A stretch of 64,000 nt of DNA from assembly GCF_003347015.1 (NCBI RefSeq), contig NZ_PNFB01000017.1, positions 30,498 through 94,497 of the forward strand, in the 5' to 3' direction. This document shows positions 9,148-18,062 of the stretch, piece by piece. The translations under genes and the position numbers were made by a program. Within the stretch, counting starts at the first letter, position 1, and every line of letters begins with the position of its first letter. Under the pieces are notes generated by a model. The model made no database searches. It saw nothing but the letters and a program-made list of their open reading frames with translations, and was not told the origin of the DNA. Origin of the DNA: Brachybacterium sp. YJGR34. GTDB taxonomy: Bacteria > Actinomycetota > Actinomycetes > Actinomycetales > Dermabacteraceae.

Positions 9148-10806
9148 TCAGTCGAGCACCTCGCCGGCCAGGCGCTCCACCGGCAGGCCGGCGCGGTAGC
9201 CGGAGAGCCAGTGGGCGTGCCCGGCCATGCCGGCCTCGGTGGGATGCACGGTGAGGAGCTCCTCGCCGGCGAAGATCTGCTCGGCCAGGAAGGTGCTGAG
9301 TGAGGGACCGGCGCCCTCCTCGGCCGCGGCGGTGCGGGCGGCGTAGGCGGCCAGCAGCGCCATGCCCCAGGAACCGCCCTCGCCGGCGGACCCGCCGAGG
9401 GCGACCGGGGTGGCGAGCGCATCGGCGAGCACCTGCTGGGCGACGCCCCGGGTGCGGAAGATGCCGCCGTGGGCGTACATGACGTCGAGCTGGACGCCCT
9501 CGTCGGTGAGCAGGGCCTCCATGCCCACCGCGAGCGCCCCGAAGGCGCCGTAGAGCTGGGCGCGCATGAAGTTCTCGAGCGTGAAGCGGGCGCTCTGCTC
9601 GCGCACCAGCAGCGGACGGCCCGAGGGCACGCCCGTCTGGTGCTCGCCGGAGACGTAGTTGTAACTGAGCACCCCGCCGGCATCGGCCTCGCCCTCGGCC
9701 CCGGCGCCCAGCAGCGTGCCGTAGAGCTCCTCGGCGTCCACCGGGCGGCCCAGGAGCTCGGCGAAGCGGGCGAAGAGGCCCAGCCAGGCGTCGAGGTCGG
9801 TGGTGCAGTTGTTGGTGTGGATCATCGCCACCGGGTCCCCGGAGGGGGTGGTGACCAGGTCGATCTCCTCGCGCGGGCCGGACAGCGGGCGCTCCAGGAC
9901 GACCATCGCGAAGGCGCTCGTGCCTGCGGAGACGTTGCCGGTGCGGGGGCCGACGGCGTGGGTGGCGACCATGCCGGTGCCGGCATCGCCCTCGGGCGGG
10001 GCGGCGATCGCGCCCGGCTGCAGGGCCCCGGTGGGGTCCAGCCGCGCGGCGCCCTCGGCCGTCAGCGAGCCGGCGTCCTCGCCGGCACGGCGCACGGCGG
10101 GGAGGATGTCCGCAAGAGTCCACGGCAGGTCGGCGACGCCGTCGAGGGCCGCGAAGCGCTCGAGCAGCTCGGCGTCGTAGGCGTCGCCCGAGGCGGCGAT
10201 GGGGAACATGCCGCTGGCGTCGCCGACGCCGAGCACCTTGGCCCCGGTGAGCTGCCAGTGCACGTAGCCGGCGAGGGTGGTCAGGAAGTCGAGGCGCCGG
10301 ACGTGCTCCTCGCCGCCGTGGATCGCATGGAGCAGGTGCGAGACGCTCCAGCGCAGCGGGATGTTCAGCGCGAAGGTGCGGCTGAGCAGGGCCGAGGCCT
10401 CGGAGGTGTAGGTGTTCCGCCAGGTGCGGAAGGGCGCCAGCTGCTCGCCGGCGGCGTCGAAGGGCAGGTAGCCGTGCATCATCGCGGAGATCCCGAGGCT
10501 TGCGATCCGCGTCAGCTCGACGCCGTGGCGGGCGCGCACCCCACGCGCGAGATCGGCGTAGCTCGCGCGGATCCCGCCCCACACGGCGTCCAGCGAGTAG
10601 GTCCAGCTGTCCTCGACCAGCTCGTTCTCCCAGGTGTGGGAGCCGGTGCCGAGCACGGCGCCGGCATCGTCGACCAGGGCGGCCTTGATGCGGGTCGAGC
10701 CCAGCTCGATGCCCAGGTGGGCGCGGCCGGCGGTGAGGACGGCGGCTCCGTCGGTGGGTCCGGGCGTGGGGGTGGTGTCGGCAGAGGACACGGCATCGTG
10801 CGTCAT
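9148..10806 (-). CDS. araB: L-ribulokinase, FGGY kinase family
   Basis: 552 residues with the two-domain FGGY sugar-kinase architecture. The phosphate-binding loop HLGIELGSTRIKAALVD near residue 30 starts the first domain, and GNVSAGTSAF near residue 292 starts the second. It phosphorylates L-ribulose at O5 using ATP. Relative to classic AraB it has a ~28-residue polar N-terminal extension before the first strand; an internal start is not obvious, so the ATG at 10806 is kept. Function rests on the family plus adjacency to araD, araA and the same operator. The operator overlaps its -35 box. Confidence 0.88.
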   Translation of the reverse strand: MTHDAVSSADTTPTPGPTDGAAVLTAGRAHLGIELGSTRIKAALVDDAGAVLGTGSHTWENELVEDSWTYSLDAVWGGIRASYADLARGVRARHGVELTRIASLGISAMMHGYLPFDAAGEQLAPFRTWRNTYTSEASALLSRTFALNIPLRWSVSHLLHAIHGGEEHVRRLDFLTTLAGYVHWQLTGAKVLGVGDASGMFPIAASGDAYDAELLERFAALDGVADLPWTLADILPAVRRAGEDAGSLTAEGAARLDPTGALQPGAIAAPPEGDAGTGMVATHAVGPRTGNVSAGTSAFAMVVLERPLSGPREEIDLVTTPSGDPVAMIHTNNCTTDLDAWLGLFARFAELLGRPVDAEELYGTLLGAGAEGEADAGGVLSYNYVSGEHQTGVPSGRPLLVREQSARFTLENFMRAQLYGAFGALAVGMEALLTDEGVQLDVMYAHGGIFRTRGVAQQVLADALATPVALGGSAGEGGSWGMALLAAYAARTAAAEEGAGPSLSTFLAEQIFAGEELLTVHPTEAGMAGHAHWLSGYRAGLPVERLAGEVLD

Positions 10807-10812
10807 GGGGTC

Positions 10813-10849
10813 ATCCCATCAGGCCGGACACGCGATGTCAACGTTCACA
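10813..10849 (-). promoter_or_regulatory. araB-araD promoter with LacI-type operator
   Basis: On the minus strand TTGACA (10836-10841) and TGGGAT (10813-10818) are 17 bp apart. The operator TGTCAACGTTCACA on the plus strand (10836-10849) differs from the araA operator at one base and contains the -35 hexamer itself. Confidence 0.7.
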
Positions 10850-10887
10850 TTCGGGGGTCGGCGGGACGGATGCCGACGCCGCGGGGC

Positions 10888-11910
10888 TCAGCGGGGGCGC
10901 TCCGGGAGCGTGGAGCGGCGAGTGACCAGGCGCGGGGGGAGGGTGCGCGGGGCGTCGGCGGGGACGGGGGTCCCCTCGAGCAGGTGGACCAGGCGTTCGA
11001 GCGCCGTGCGACCCAGCTCGGCGAAGGGCTGGGCGACCGTGGTCAGCGAGGGGACCAGGAACTCCGCGCCGAGGGTGTTGTCGAAACCCACCACGGCCAC
11101 GTCCTCGGGGATGCGCAGGCCGTGGGCGTGCAGCGCGTGCAGGACGCCGATCGCCATCATGTCGTTGGCGGCGAAGATCGCATCGGGCAGGCCGCGCCGC
11201 ACCAGCTGATCGGCGAGGTCATGGCCCGAGCGCGGGGTCCAGTCGCCCGGGCCCACCACCTCCCCGTCGATCCCGTGCTCCTCGAGGGCCTGCTCGAAGC
11301 CGTCGCGGCGCGCCCGGGCGTCGAACCAGTCCGCCGGACCGGCCGCGTGGACCACCGAGCGGGCGCCCGTGCGCGTGAGGTGCTCGACGACCTCGCGGGC
11401 GCCCCGCTGCTGGTCCACGCCGATCGTCTCGACGCCCGGCACGCGCGGCGGCAGCGCGGAGACGGCGAGGACGGGGGTGGAGCGGGCCGAGGCCGCCACG
11501 GCCGGGATCATCGCCTCATGCGCGGCGACGACGAGGATGCCGTCCGCTCCGGCGCCCCGCAGCTCGGCGCCCACGGCCCGGCCGCCGGGATCGTCGGGGC
11601 CCACGGTGGTCAGCAGCACGGAGTACCCGGCCTCCCGGGCCGCGGTCTCGATCGCGGTGGTGGTCTCCGCGGGCCCGAACAGGGAGGAGCCGTCGGTGAG
11701 CACGCCGATCAGCGAGGACCGGGTGGTCTTCAGGGCCCGGGCGGCGCGATTGGGGGTGTAGCCGAGCTCGGCGATGGCGGCGAGCACCCGGTCCCGGGTC
11801 GCCGGGCGCACGATGTCCGGCTCGTTGAGCACCCGCGAGACGGTCTGGTAGGAGACACCCGCTCGGGCGGCGACATCGGCCATCGAGGGGCGGCGCGGTG
11901 CGGTCTCCAT
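10888..11910 (-). CDS. LacI family repressor, probable arabinose regulator
   Basis: 340 residues. The N-terminal LacI helix-turn-helix runs from about residue 9 to 60 (MADVAARAGVSYQTVSRVLNE), followed by a periplasmic-binding-like sugar domain with the usual DPGG and VDQQRGA segments. The ATG at 11910 has AAGGA 7 bp upstream; the longer open frame to 12543 is rejected because it is low-complexity. It precedes araB on the same strand with 81 bp between. Three operators with a common 14-bp core lie before araA, araB and chvE, so it most likely represses the whole arabinose regulon and is released by arabinose. It could be called AraR, but the actinobacterial LacI type is unrelated to Bacillus AraR. 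Confidence 0.85.
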   Translation of the reverse strand: METAPRRPSMADVAARAGVSYQTVSRVLNEPDIVRPATRDRVLAAIAELGYTPNRAARALKTTRSSLIGVLTDGSSLFGPAETTTAIETAAREAGYSVLLTTVGPDDPGGRAVGAELRGAGADGILVVAAHEAMIPAVAASARSTPVLAVSALPPRVPGVETIGVDQQRGAREVVEHLTRTGARSVVHAAGPADWFDARARRDGFEQALEEHGIDGEVVGPGDWTPRSGHDLADQLVRRGLPDAIFAANDMMAIGVLHALHAHGLRIPEDVAVVGFDNTLGAEFLVPSLTTVAQPFAELGRTALERLVHLLEGTPVPADAPRTLPPRLVTRRSTLPERPR

Positions 11911-12400
11911 GCTCAATCCTTCCGTCGCATCGGCGGGGGCGTCGGACCCGGGGCCGACGGCGACAGGCGGGCGGACGGTCGGCCGACGGGCCGCGATCCG
12001 GCGGGCGGCGGCCCGACGGGAACCCGGCGACTCTCGGGCCGGCGTGCCGACCGCGGGCGCGTCGCCGCGACCGGGAGTGCGGCCGGCTGGGCAGGTCAGG
12101 AGCAGTCGCGGCCGGGCCGGCGGAGCACGTTGCCGACTTGTGACCCCGGCCTCCGCGACGCTCGTCCTCGCGTCTGCTTCACTGTGAACGTTATCATCCG
12201 GTGCCCCGCGCCACGGTCGGCGTCGCGGCTCCGGAGATGACGGCACAGTCGAGGACGAACACCCGAGCACGAGGCGTACCGTCAGCACCGTGCCGGCTCC
12301 CCGCTCCGCATCGTGGCGCGCCCCGGGGACGGCCGCGGGCCTCCGCACAGGACGCCCGCGCACAGCAGGTCGCAGACGGAGATGTCGAGGAGGAGACCCC
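11911..12400. other. 490-bp divergent intergenic region
   Basis: This region separates the minus-strand LacI gene from plus-strand chvE. Apart from the operator and -10 at 12183-12197 it is a run of GC-rich sequence with no convincing start or coding pattern. A long leader of about 200 nt between the putative chvE promoter and its ATG follows; I see no recognisable riboswitch. Confidence 0.5.
12183..12197 (+). promoter_or_regulatory. operator and -10 region upstream of chvE
   Basis: TGTGAACGTTATCA (12183-12196) matches the araA operator on its left half and is weaker on the right. TATCAT (12192-12197) is a good -10 hexamer lying inside it. No clear -35 is seen at 17 bp. Bound repressor here would block the importer operon. 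Confidence 0.6.
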
Positions 12401-13552
12401 ATGCACAATCGGAGAAGCTTCATGCTGGGAGCGACGGCCGGCGCGGCCGCGCTCGGACTGGCCGCCTGCGGCGGCGAGGGCGCCGGGTCCGGCGGCCCCG
12501 ACCCCGAGGCCGATCCCAGCGAGCTCACCGTCGGCGTCGCCATGCCGACGCAGACCTACGAGCGCTGGGTCAAGGACGGCGAGAACATCAAGGCCGGCCT
12601 CGAGGACCTCGGCTACACGGTCGACATGCAGTACGCCGAGGACGACATCCCCACCCAGCAGCAGCAGATCGACCAGATGATCACCTCGGGCGTCGCAGCC
12701 CTGCTCATCGCCTCGATCGACGGCGCCTCGCTGTCCTCGCAGCTGGACGCCGCCGCGGCGGCCGGCATCCCGGTGATCGCCTACGACCGTCTGCTCACCG
12801 ACAGCGAGAACGTCGACTTCTACGTCACCTTCGACAACTACGAGGTGGGCGTCAACCAGGCGAACTCCCTGCTCTACGGCCTGGGCCTGGTCGACGACTC
12901 CTTCGAGCCCGCCGGGGACGCCCCCGAGGGGCCGCTGAACATCGAGCTGTTCGCCGGCTCGCTCGACGACAACAACGCCCACCTCTTCTGGGAGGGGGCG
13001 ATCGACACCCTGCAGCCCTACTTCGACGACGGCACCCTCGCCGTGCCCTCGGAGCAGATGGACATCGAGCAGGCCGCCACCCAGCGCTGGGAGCAGGAGA
13101 CCGCCCAGAAGCGCATGGAGAACCTGCTGACCACGCACTACAACGGCGGCGAGGAGCTCGACGGCGTGCTCGCCCCGGCCGATCCGCTCTCGCGCGGCAT
13201 CATCAACGCTCTGCAGAACGCCGGGCTCGGCCCGACGATCGAGGAGGGCCTGCCGGTGGTGACCGGACAGGATGCGGAGATCGCCTCGATCAAGCTGATC
13301 GCCGACGGGGTCCAGAGCTCCACGATCTTCAAGGACACCCGCGACCTCGCGGAGCAGGCGATCATCGCCACGGAGGCGTACCTGCAGGGCGAGGAGCCGG
13401 AGGCCAATGACACCGAGACCTACGAGAACGGGGTGAAGGTGGTGCCGTCCTACCTGCTCGAGGTCCAGATGGTCCTGCAGGAGAACTACGAGGAGGTCAT
13501 GGTCGACTCCGGCTACTACACCGCCGAGCAGGTCGAGTCCGGCCAGCTCTGA
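12401..13552 (+). CDS. chvE: monosaccharide ABC transporter, substrate-binding lipoprotein (ChvE type)
   Basis: 383 residues. The N-terminus is a Tat-like lipoprotein signal, NRRSF then LAAC with the lipid-carrying Cys at 23. The mature part is a type-I periplasmic-binding fold, starting ELTVGVAMPTQTYERW, typical of ChvE multiple-sugar binding proteins. It captures monosaccharides, probably L-arabinose and perhaps xylose or galactose. The ATG 12401 follows GAGGAGGAG; an upstream in-frame GTG frame is Arg-rich noise. First gene of a three-gene operon with mmsA and mmsB, with a 24-bp palindrome separating it from mmsA. Arabinose as ligand is inferred from the shared ara operator. Confidence 0.88.
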   Translation: MHNRRSFMLGATAGAAALGLAACGGEGAGSGGPDPEADPSELTVGVAMPTQTYERWVKDGENIKAGLEDLGYTVDMQYAEDDIPTQQQQIDQMITSGVAALLIASIDGASLSSQLDAAAAAGIPVIAYDRLLTDSENVDFYVTFDNYEVGVNQANSLLYGLGLVDDSFEPAGDAPEGPLNIELFAGSLDDNNAHLFWEGAIDTLQPYFDDGTLAVPSEQMDIEQAATQRWEQETAQKRMENLLTTHYNGGEELDGVLAPADPLSRGIINALQNAGLGPTIEEGLPVVTGQDAEIASIKLIADGVQSSTIFKDTRDLAEQAIIATEAYLQGEEPEANDTETYENGVKVVPSYLLEVQMVLQENYEEVMVDSGYYTAEQVESGQL

Positions 13553-13581
13553 GCGGGTCCGCGATCACGTCCCCGGGCGGT

Positions 13582-13605
13582 CCCGGCGCACCGCGGTGCG
13601 CCGGG
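13582..13605 (+). terminator. intercistronic perfect palindrome, chvE-mmsA
   Basis: A perfect 24-bp palindrome, left half CCCGGCGCACCG and its complement, about 30 bp after the chvE stop. In RNA it can form a very stable stem. Such hairpins often protect or partly terminate the message so that binding protein is made in excess over ATPase and permease. Confidence 0.6.
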
Positions 13606-13633
13606 GGCGCCCACCCGGAGCAGGAGGGTCCAC

Positions 13634-15175
13634 GTGCACGATGACATCCTCGAGATGAGGTCGATCACCAAGCGGTTCCCCGGCGTCACCGCCCTGAAGG
13701 ACGTGTCCCTCAGGGTGCGCGAGGGGGAGATCCACGCGATCTGCGGGGAGAACGGCGCCGGCAAGTCGACGCTGATGAAGGTGCTCTCCGGCGTGGAGCC
13801 GGCCGGCACCTACGAGGGGGAGATCCACTTCCGCGGCCGCCCGATGAGCTTCGCGACCGTCAACGACTCCGAGGCCGAGGGGATCGTGATCATCCACCAG
13901 GAGCTCGCCCTGGTGCCCTACCTCTCCGTCGCGGAGAACATCTTCCTGGGCAACGAGCGGTCCAGGGCCGGGATCATCAGCTGGCACGAGACCAACGCCC
14001 GCGCCGCCGAGCTGCTGGCGCGCGTGGGGCTGGACGAGAATCCGGTGACCCCCGTCGACCACCTCGGCGTGGGCAAGCAGCAGCTGGTCGAGATCGCCAA
14101 GGCGCTCTCGAAGGACGTGAGCCTGCTGATCCTCGACGAGCCCACCGCCGCGCTGAACGACGACGACTCCGAGCACCTGCTGGGACTCATCCGCGGACTG
14201 CGCGACGAGGGCGTGACCTGCATCATCATCTCCCACAAGCTGGGGGAGATCGTCGAGGTCGCGGACTCCACCACGATCATCCGCGACGGCTCGACCATCG
14301 AGACGATCGACATGCACGTGCCCGAGCCGGAGCGCCCCGCCCTCATCCCCCGCCTCATCCGCGGCATGGTGGGCCGCGACATCGAGCACCTCTATCCCGA
14401 GCGGGACGCCGAGATCGGCGAGGAGATCCTGCGGATCGAGGACTGGCACGTCGGCCATCCCACCCAGCAGGACCGGGTGGTCGTGGACGGCGCCTCGCTG
14501 CACGTGCGCGCCGGGGAGGTGGTCGGCATCGCGGGGCTGATGGGCGCCGGTCGCACCGAGCTGGCCAGGAGCGTCTTCGGCCGGTCCTACGGCCGGGACA
14601 TCACCGGGACCGTCTCGATGCACGGGAAGCCGGTCCAGCTGCGCAGCGTCGCCGAGGCGATCGCGCACGGCCTCGCCTACGTCTCCGAGGACCGCAAGCA
14701 GTACGGTCTGAACCTCATCCAGGACATCCGCACCAATGTCACCGCCGCTGCGCTGCGGAAGGTGACCACCGGCCCCTGGATCGACGGCAACGAGGAGATA
14801 GCGGTCGCCGAGCGCTACCGCTCCTCGTTGAACATCAAGACGCCCACGGTGATGTCCCTGGTGGGGAAGCTGTCCGGGGGCAACCAGCAGAAGGTGGTGC
14901 TCAGCAAGTGGCTCTTCACCGAGCCCGAGGTGCTGATCCTGGACGAGCCCACCCGCGGCGTCGACGTCGGCGCGAAGTTCGAGATCTACTCGATCATCAA
15001 CGAGCTCGCCGAGGCGGGCAAGGCGATCATCGTCATCTCCTCGGAGCTGCCCGAGGTCATGGGGCTCGCCGATCGCATCTACACACTGTCCGTCGGGCGG
15101 ATCACCGGAGAGGTCCCCGCCCGGGACGCCACCCAGGAGCGCCTCATGGAGCTCATGACCAGGGAAAGGGAGTGA
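13634..15175 (+). CDS. mmsA: monosaccharide ABC transporter, ATP-binding protein
   Basis: 513 residues with two ABC domains in tandem, as in all carbohydrate-uptake type 2 transporters. The first Walker A is GENGAGKS (38-45), with Walker B LLILDEPTAAL; the second half has the signature LSGGNQQKVVLSKWL and Walker B VLILDEPTRGVD. The second domain's Walker A is degenerate (IAGLMGAGRTE), which is normal for this family. It energises import together with ChvE and MmsB. The GTG start at 13634 has a full AGGAGG 6 bp upstream. Unlike the later importers in this window, this operon carries its own ATPase. Confidence 0.93.
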   Translation: MHDDILEMRSITKRFPGVTALKDVSLRVREGEIHAICGENGAGKSTLMKVLSGVEPAGTYEGEIHFRGRPMSFATVNDSEAEGIVIIHQELALVPYLSVAENIFLGNERSRAGIISWHETNARAAELLARVGLDENPVTPVDHLGVGKQQLVEIAKALSKDVSLLILDEPTAALNDDDSEHLLGLIRGLRDEGVTCIIISHKLGEIVEVADSTTIIRDGSTIETIDMHVPEPERPALIPRLIRGMVGRDIEHLYPERDAEIGEEILRIEDWHVGHPTQQDRVVVDGASLHVRAGEVVGIAGLMGAGRTELARSVFGRSYGRDITGTVSMHGKPVQLRSVAEAIAHGLAYVSEDRKQYGLNLIQDIRTNVTAAALRKVTTGPWIDGNEEIAVAERYRSSLNIKTPTVMSLVGKLSGGNQQKVVLSKWLFTEPEVLILDEPTRGVDVGAKFEIYSIINELAEAGKAIIVISSELPEVMGLADRIYTLSVGRITGEVPARDATQERLMELMTRERE

Positions 15176-15182
15176 GTGCCTG

Positions 15183-16364
15183 ATGGCCGGAACCTCCGAC
15201 ATCAAGGAGCTCCTGACGCGGAATCTGCGTCAGAGCGGGATCTACATCGCCTTCGTCGCGATCGTGCTGCTGTTCACGATCCTCACCGGCGGGGCCCTGC
15301 TGAGCCCGGGCAACCTCACCAACCTGGTGCTGCAGTACTCCTACATCCTCATCCTCGCGATCGGGATGGTGCTGATCATCGTGGGCGGGCACATCGACCT
15401 GTCCGTGGGCTCGGTGGTCGCGCTGACCGGCGCGGTCGCGGCGGTGGTGGTGATCGGGAACGGCCTGCCCTGGTGGCTCGGCGTGCTGGCGGCCCTCGGC
15501 ACCGGGGTGCTGGTGGGGCTGTGGCAGGGGTTCTGGGTGGCCTTCGTGGGCATCCCCGCCTTCATCGTCACCCTCGCGGGCATGCTCATCTTCCGCGGCC
15601 TGACGATGCAGGTGCTGGGCAACGTCTCCCTCTCGCCCTTCCCGCCGGAGTACCAGTACATCTCCGGCGGCTTCCTCAACGGGCTGCTGGGCGGGTACGG
15701 GTACGACGCCTTCACCCTGTTCCTGGCGGCCGCGCTGATCGTGGTCTTCGTGATCCAGCAGTACCGCGGCCGCCTCGCGAAGCTGAAGTACCAGCAGCAG
15801 GTCGAGGCGCAGTGGCTGTTCTGGCTGAAGAACCTCCTCATCGCTGCCGTCGTCATGGCCTTCGCCTGGCAGCTCGCCCACGCGCGCGGCCTGCCCGTGG
15901 TGCTGATCCTGCTGGCCGCGCTGATCCTCATCTACGGCTTCATCAGCCAGCGCACCATCTTCGGTCGGCACGTCTACGCCATGGGCGGCAATCTGCAGGC
16001 GGCACAGCTCTCGGGCGTGAAGACGCGCCGGGTGAACATGCTGCTGTTCATCAACATGGGCGTTCTCTCCGCGGTCGCGGGCATCGTCTACTCCGCCCGC
16101 TCCAACAGCGCCCAGCCCGGTGCCGGCAACATGTTCGAGCTGGACGCCATCGCCGCGGCCTTCATCGGCGGCGCGGCCGTGACCGGCGGCATCGGAAAGG
16201 TGCAGGGCGCCATCATCGGCGGCCTGATCATGGCCGTGATGTCCAACGGCATGCAGATCATGGGCATCGACCAGTCCACCCAGTCGGTGGTCCGCGGTGT
16301 GGTGCTGGTGTTGGCCGTCGCCTTCGACGTCTGGAACAAGAAGCGCGCCTCGGCGAGCAGCTGA
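15183..16364 (+). CDS. mmsB: monosaccharide ABC transporter, permease
   Basis: 393 residues and about ten hydrophobic helices, with the family segments GGHIDLSVGSVVALTGA and AFIGGAAVTGGIGKVQGAIIGG. This is the longer GguB/MmsB-type permease, with an extra polar stretch around residues 195-215. It forms the membrane channel for the ChvE-MmsA system. It starts 7 bp after the mmsA stop and is the last gene of the operon. Confidence 0.92.
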   Translation: MAGTSDIKELLTRNLRQSGIYIAFVAIVLLFTILTGGALLSPGNLTNLVLQYSYILILAIGMVLIIVGGHIDLSVGSVVALTGAVAAVVVIGNGLPWWLGVLAALGTGVLVGLWQGFWVAFVGIPAFIVTLAGMLIFRGLTMQVLGNVSLSPFPPEYQYISGGFLNGLLGGYGYDAFTLFLAAALIVVFVIQQYRGRLAKLKYQQQVEAQWLFWLKNLLIAAVVMAFAWQLAHARGLPVVLILLAALILIYGFISQRTIFGRHVYAMGGNLQAAQLSGVKTRRVNMLLFINMGVLSAVAGIVYSARSNSAQPGAGNMFELDAIAAAFIGGAAVTGGIGKVQGAIIGGLIMAVMSNGMQIMGIDQSTQSVVRGVVLVLAVAFDVWNKKRASASS

Positions 16365-16682
16365 GGGACCGCGCGGGACCTCGCCGCGCCGCGGTCGCGC
16401 CCTGCGCCGCCGGGGGGCACGGCGTGCGCGGCTGCGCTCCGCGCCCCCGGGGAGACCGCCGGGGACTCGCGGAAGCGGGCGCGGACGTTGTCCCGACGCC
16501 TGCAACGATGTAACCTCTGTGATGCACGCCACAGTCGACGTGCTGGTGCCCGAGGGCGGTGCTCCGTGGACGCGGACCCCGCGTGACCGGTTCGCCGGGT
16601 CGGCCCGCACCATGGTGAGGACCGGGTGGTCCGCTCCGGGCAGGTCGGCTCCGCAGTCTCCGTTGACCGAAGGAGAGTCGAG
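16365..16682. other. 318-bp intergenic region between importer operons
   Basis: The first part has a possible hairpin: GACCGCG (16367-16373) with CGCGGTC (16390-16396), a weak terminator candidate for the mmsB operon. The operator-promoter at 16488-16516 follows. The remaining ~165 bp before the ATG at 16683 is a long untranslated leader without a recognised motif. Confidence 0.5.
16488..16516 (+). promoter_or_regulatory. promoter with second-type LacI operator
   Basis: TTGTCC (16488-16493) and TAACCT (16511-16516) are 17 bp apart. The 14-mer CTGCAACGATGTAA (16500-16513) overlaps the spacer and -10. The same layout, with the operator in the same register, is found at 20086-20114, and a related one before the GH43 gene at 25832-25848. 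Confidence 0.7.
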
Positions 16683-18047
16683 ATGACCAAGCGCTCGGTG
16701 GATCCCGCCCGTCGGCGGTCGGCGACGCAGGTCAGTCGTCGCGGGCTGCTCGGTGCCGGAGCCCTCGGGGCCTCCGCCCTGTCCCTGGCGGGATGCTCCA
16801 CCCCGTTGGCGGCCGGTCTGCTGGGGGCCGACCTCGCTCCGGGGACGGTCGTGTACTGGAACCTGTTCGGCGGCGGCGACGGCGTGCGCATGCAGGACAT
16901 GCAGCAGGGGTACCGCGATCAGTACGGGGCGGACTCCCTGCAGGCGACCACGCTGACCTGGGGAAATCCCTACTACTCGAAGCTGACCCTCGCCACGGTC
17001 GGCAACCAGCCGCCCGACGTGGCGGTCGCTCACCTCACCCGGGCGAAGCCGCTGTGGGACGGCGGGATCCTGGACCCCATCACCGAGGAGGACCTCGCCG
17101 GGGTGGGGCTGTCGAGCAGCGATTTCGCCGCGCAGGCCTGGGAGACGCAGGTGACCGACAGTCAGAACATCGCGATCCCCCTGGACACGCACCCCTTCAC
17201 GCTCTTCTACAACCGTGAGGTGTGCGAACCGGCCGGCCTGCTCGACGCCGACGGCCTCCTCGTCGATCTCACCGGCATGGACGCCTTCGAGGCCGCCCTC
17301 GAGGAGCTGAGCGCCGTCACCGGCGGGCTCGCGATCACCGTCGCGAACGTCTCCGAGACCTCCACCCCGTGGCGCTTCTTCTGGACCCTGTACAACCAGA
17401 TCTCCGATGCCACTCCCTTCCTCTCCGACGACGGCGCGACCATCAGCGTCGACGAGGAGGCCTTCCTCGAGGTCATGGAGAGGGTCCGGAGCTGGGTCGA
17501 CAAGGGGTGGCTCAATCAGGGCCTCGACTACGCCACCTCGCAGACGGAGATGTTCACCGGGAGCTCCGGCTTCTATCTCCAGGGGGAGTGGGAGATCTCC
17601 ACCGCGCAGTCGATCGAGGGGCTGGACTTCGGCATGGCGCCGATCCCGCAGCTCTACGACCAGCCGGCCGTCCAGGCCGACTCCCACACCTTCATCCTGC
17701 CCCGCAAGGATCGCTCGGCCGAGGAGCGCCGGCTCGCCATGCAGTTCATCAAGGTGATGCTGGAGCAGAGCATGACGTGGGCGGAGGGCGGTCACGTGCC
17801 CGCCTACCTGCCGACCTTCGAGAGCGAGGAGTTCCAGTCGCTGGAGCCGCAGCGCCACTACGCCGCGGCCGCGGACCACGCCGTCTACGACGACGCCGCG
17901 TGGTACGGGGGGTCGGGATCCACCTTCGAGGACACGGTGGGGGCCCAGCTCGGCCTCGTCCAGCAGGGGGTCCTCACCCCGGAGCAGGCTCTGCAGGCGA
18001 TCAGGGACCAGCTCCAGATCTACACCTCGACGCCGAGCCCCCTCTGA
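16683..18047 (+). CDS. carbohydrate ABC transporter, substrate-binding lipoprotein
   Basis: 454 residues, family-1 extracellular solute-binding protein. Twin Arg at SRRGLLG (18-24) and the lipobox LAGC (Cys38) mark a Tat-exported lipoprotein. The mature protein starts GTVVYWNLFGGGDG, a typical opening of oligosaccharide-binding proteins. The ATG at 16683 has AGGAG 7 bp upstream. Heads a three-gene cassette with two permeases and no ATPase. Its neighbour at 20202 is a clear paralogue (both have an HPF-YYN/FYN segment and an AxGHxPAY segment). Ligand is probably an arabino-oligosaccharide because the operator is shared with arabinanase; this is inference. Confidence 0.85.
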   Translation: MTKRSVDPARRRSATQVSRRGLLGAGALGASALSLAGCSTPLAAGLLGADLAPGTVVYWNLFGGGDGVRMQDMQQGYRDQYGADSLQATTLTWGNPYYSKLTLATVGNQPPDVAVAHLTRAKPLWDGGILDPITEEDLAGVGLSSSDFAAQAWETQVTDSQNIAIPLDTHPFTLFYNREVCEPAGLLDADGLLVDLTGMDAFEAALEELSAVTGGLAITVANVSETSTPWRFFWTLYNQISDATPFLSDDGATISVDEEAFLEVMERVRSWVDKGWLNQGLDYATSQTEMFTGSSGFYLQGEWEISTAQSIEGLDFGMAPIPQLYDQPAVQADSHTFILPRKDRSAEERRLAMQFIKVMLEQSMTWAEGGHVPAYLPTFESEEFQSLEPQRHYAAAADHAVYDDAAWYGGSGSTFEDTVGAQLGLVQQGVLTPEQALQAIRDQLQIYTSTPSPL

Positions 18048-18062
18048 TCCGGAAGGTCCACC

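Noticed and set aside
10888..12543. Longer version of the arabinose LacI gene
   Set aside because: The extra 211 residues are low-complexity and cover the chvE operator; ATG 11910 has a ribosome-binding site right before the helix-turn-helix.
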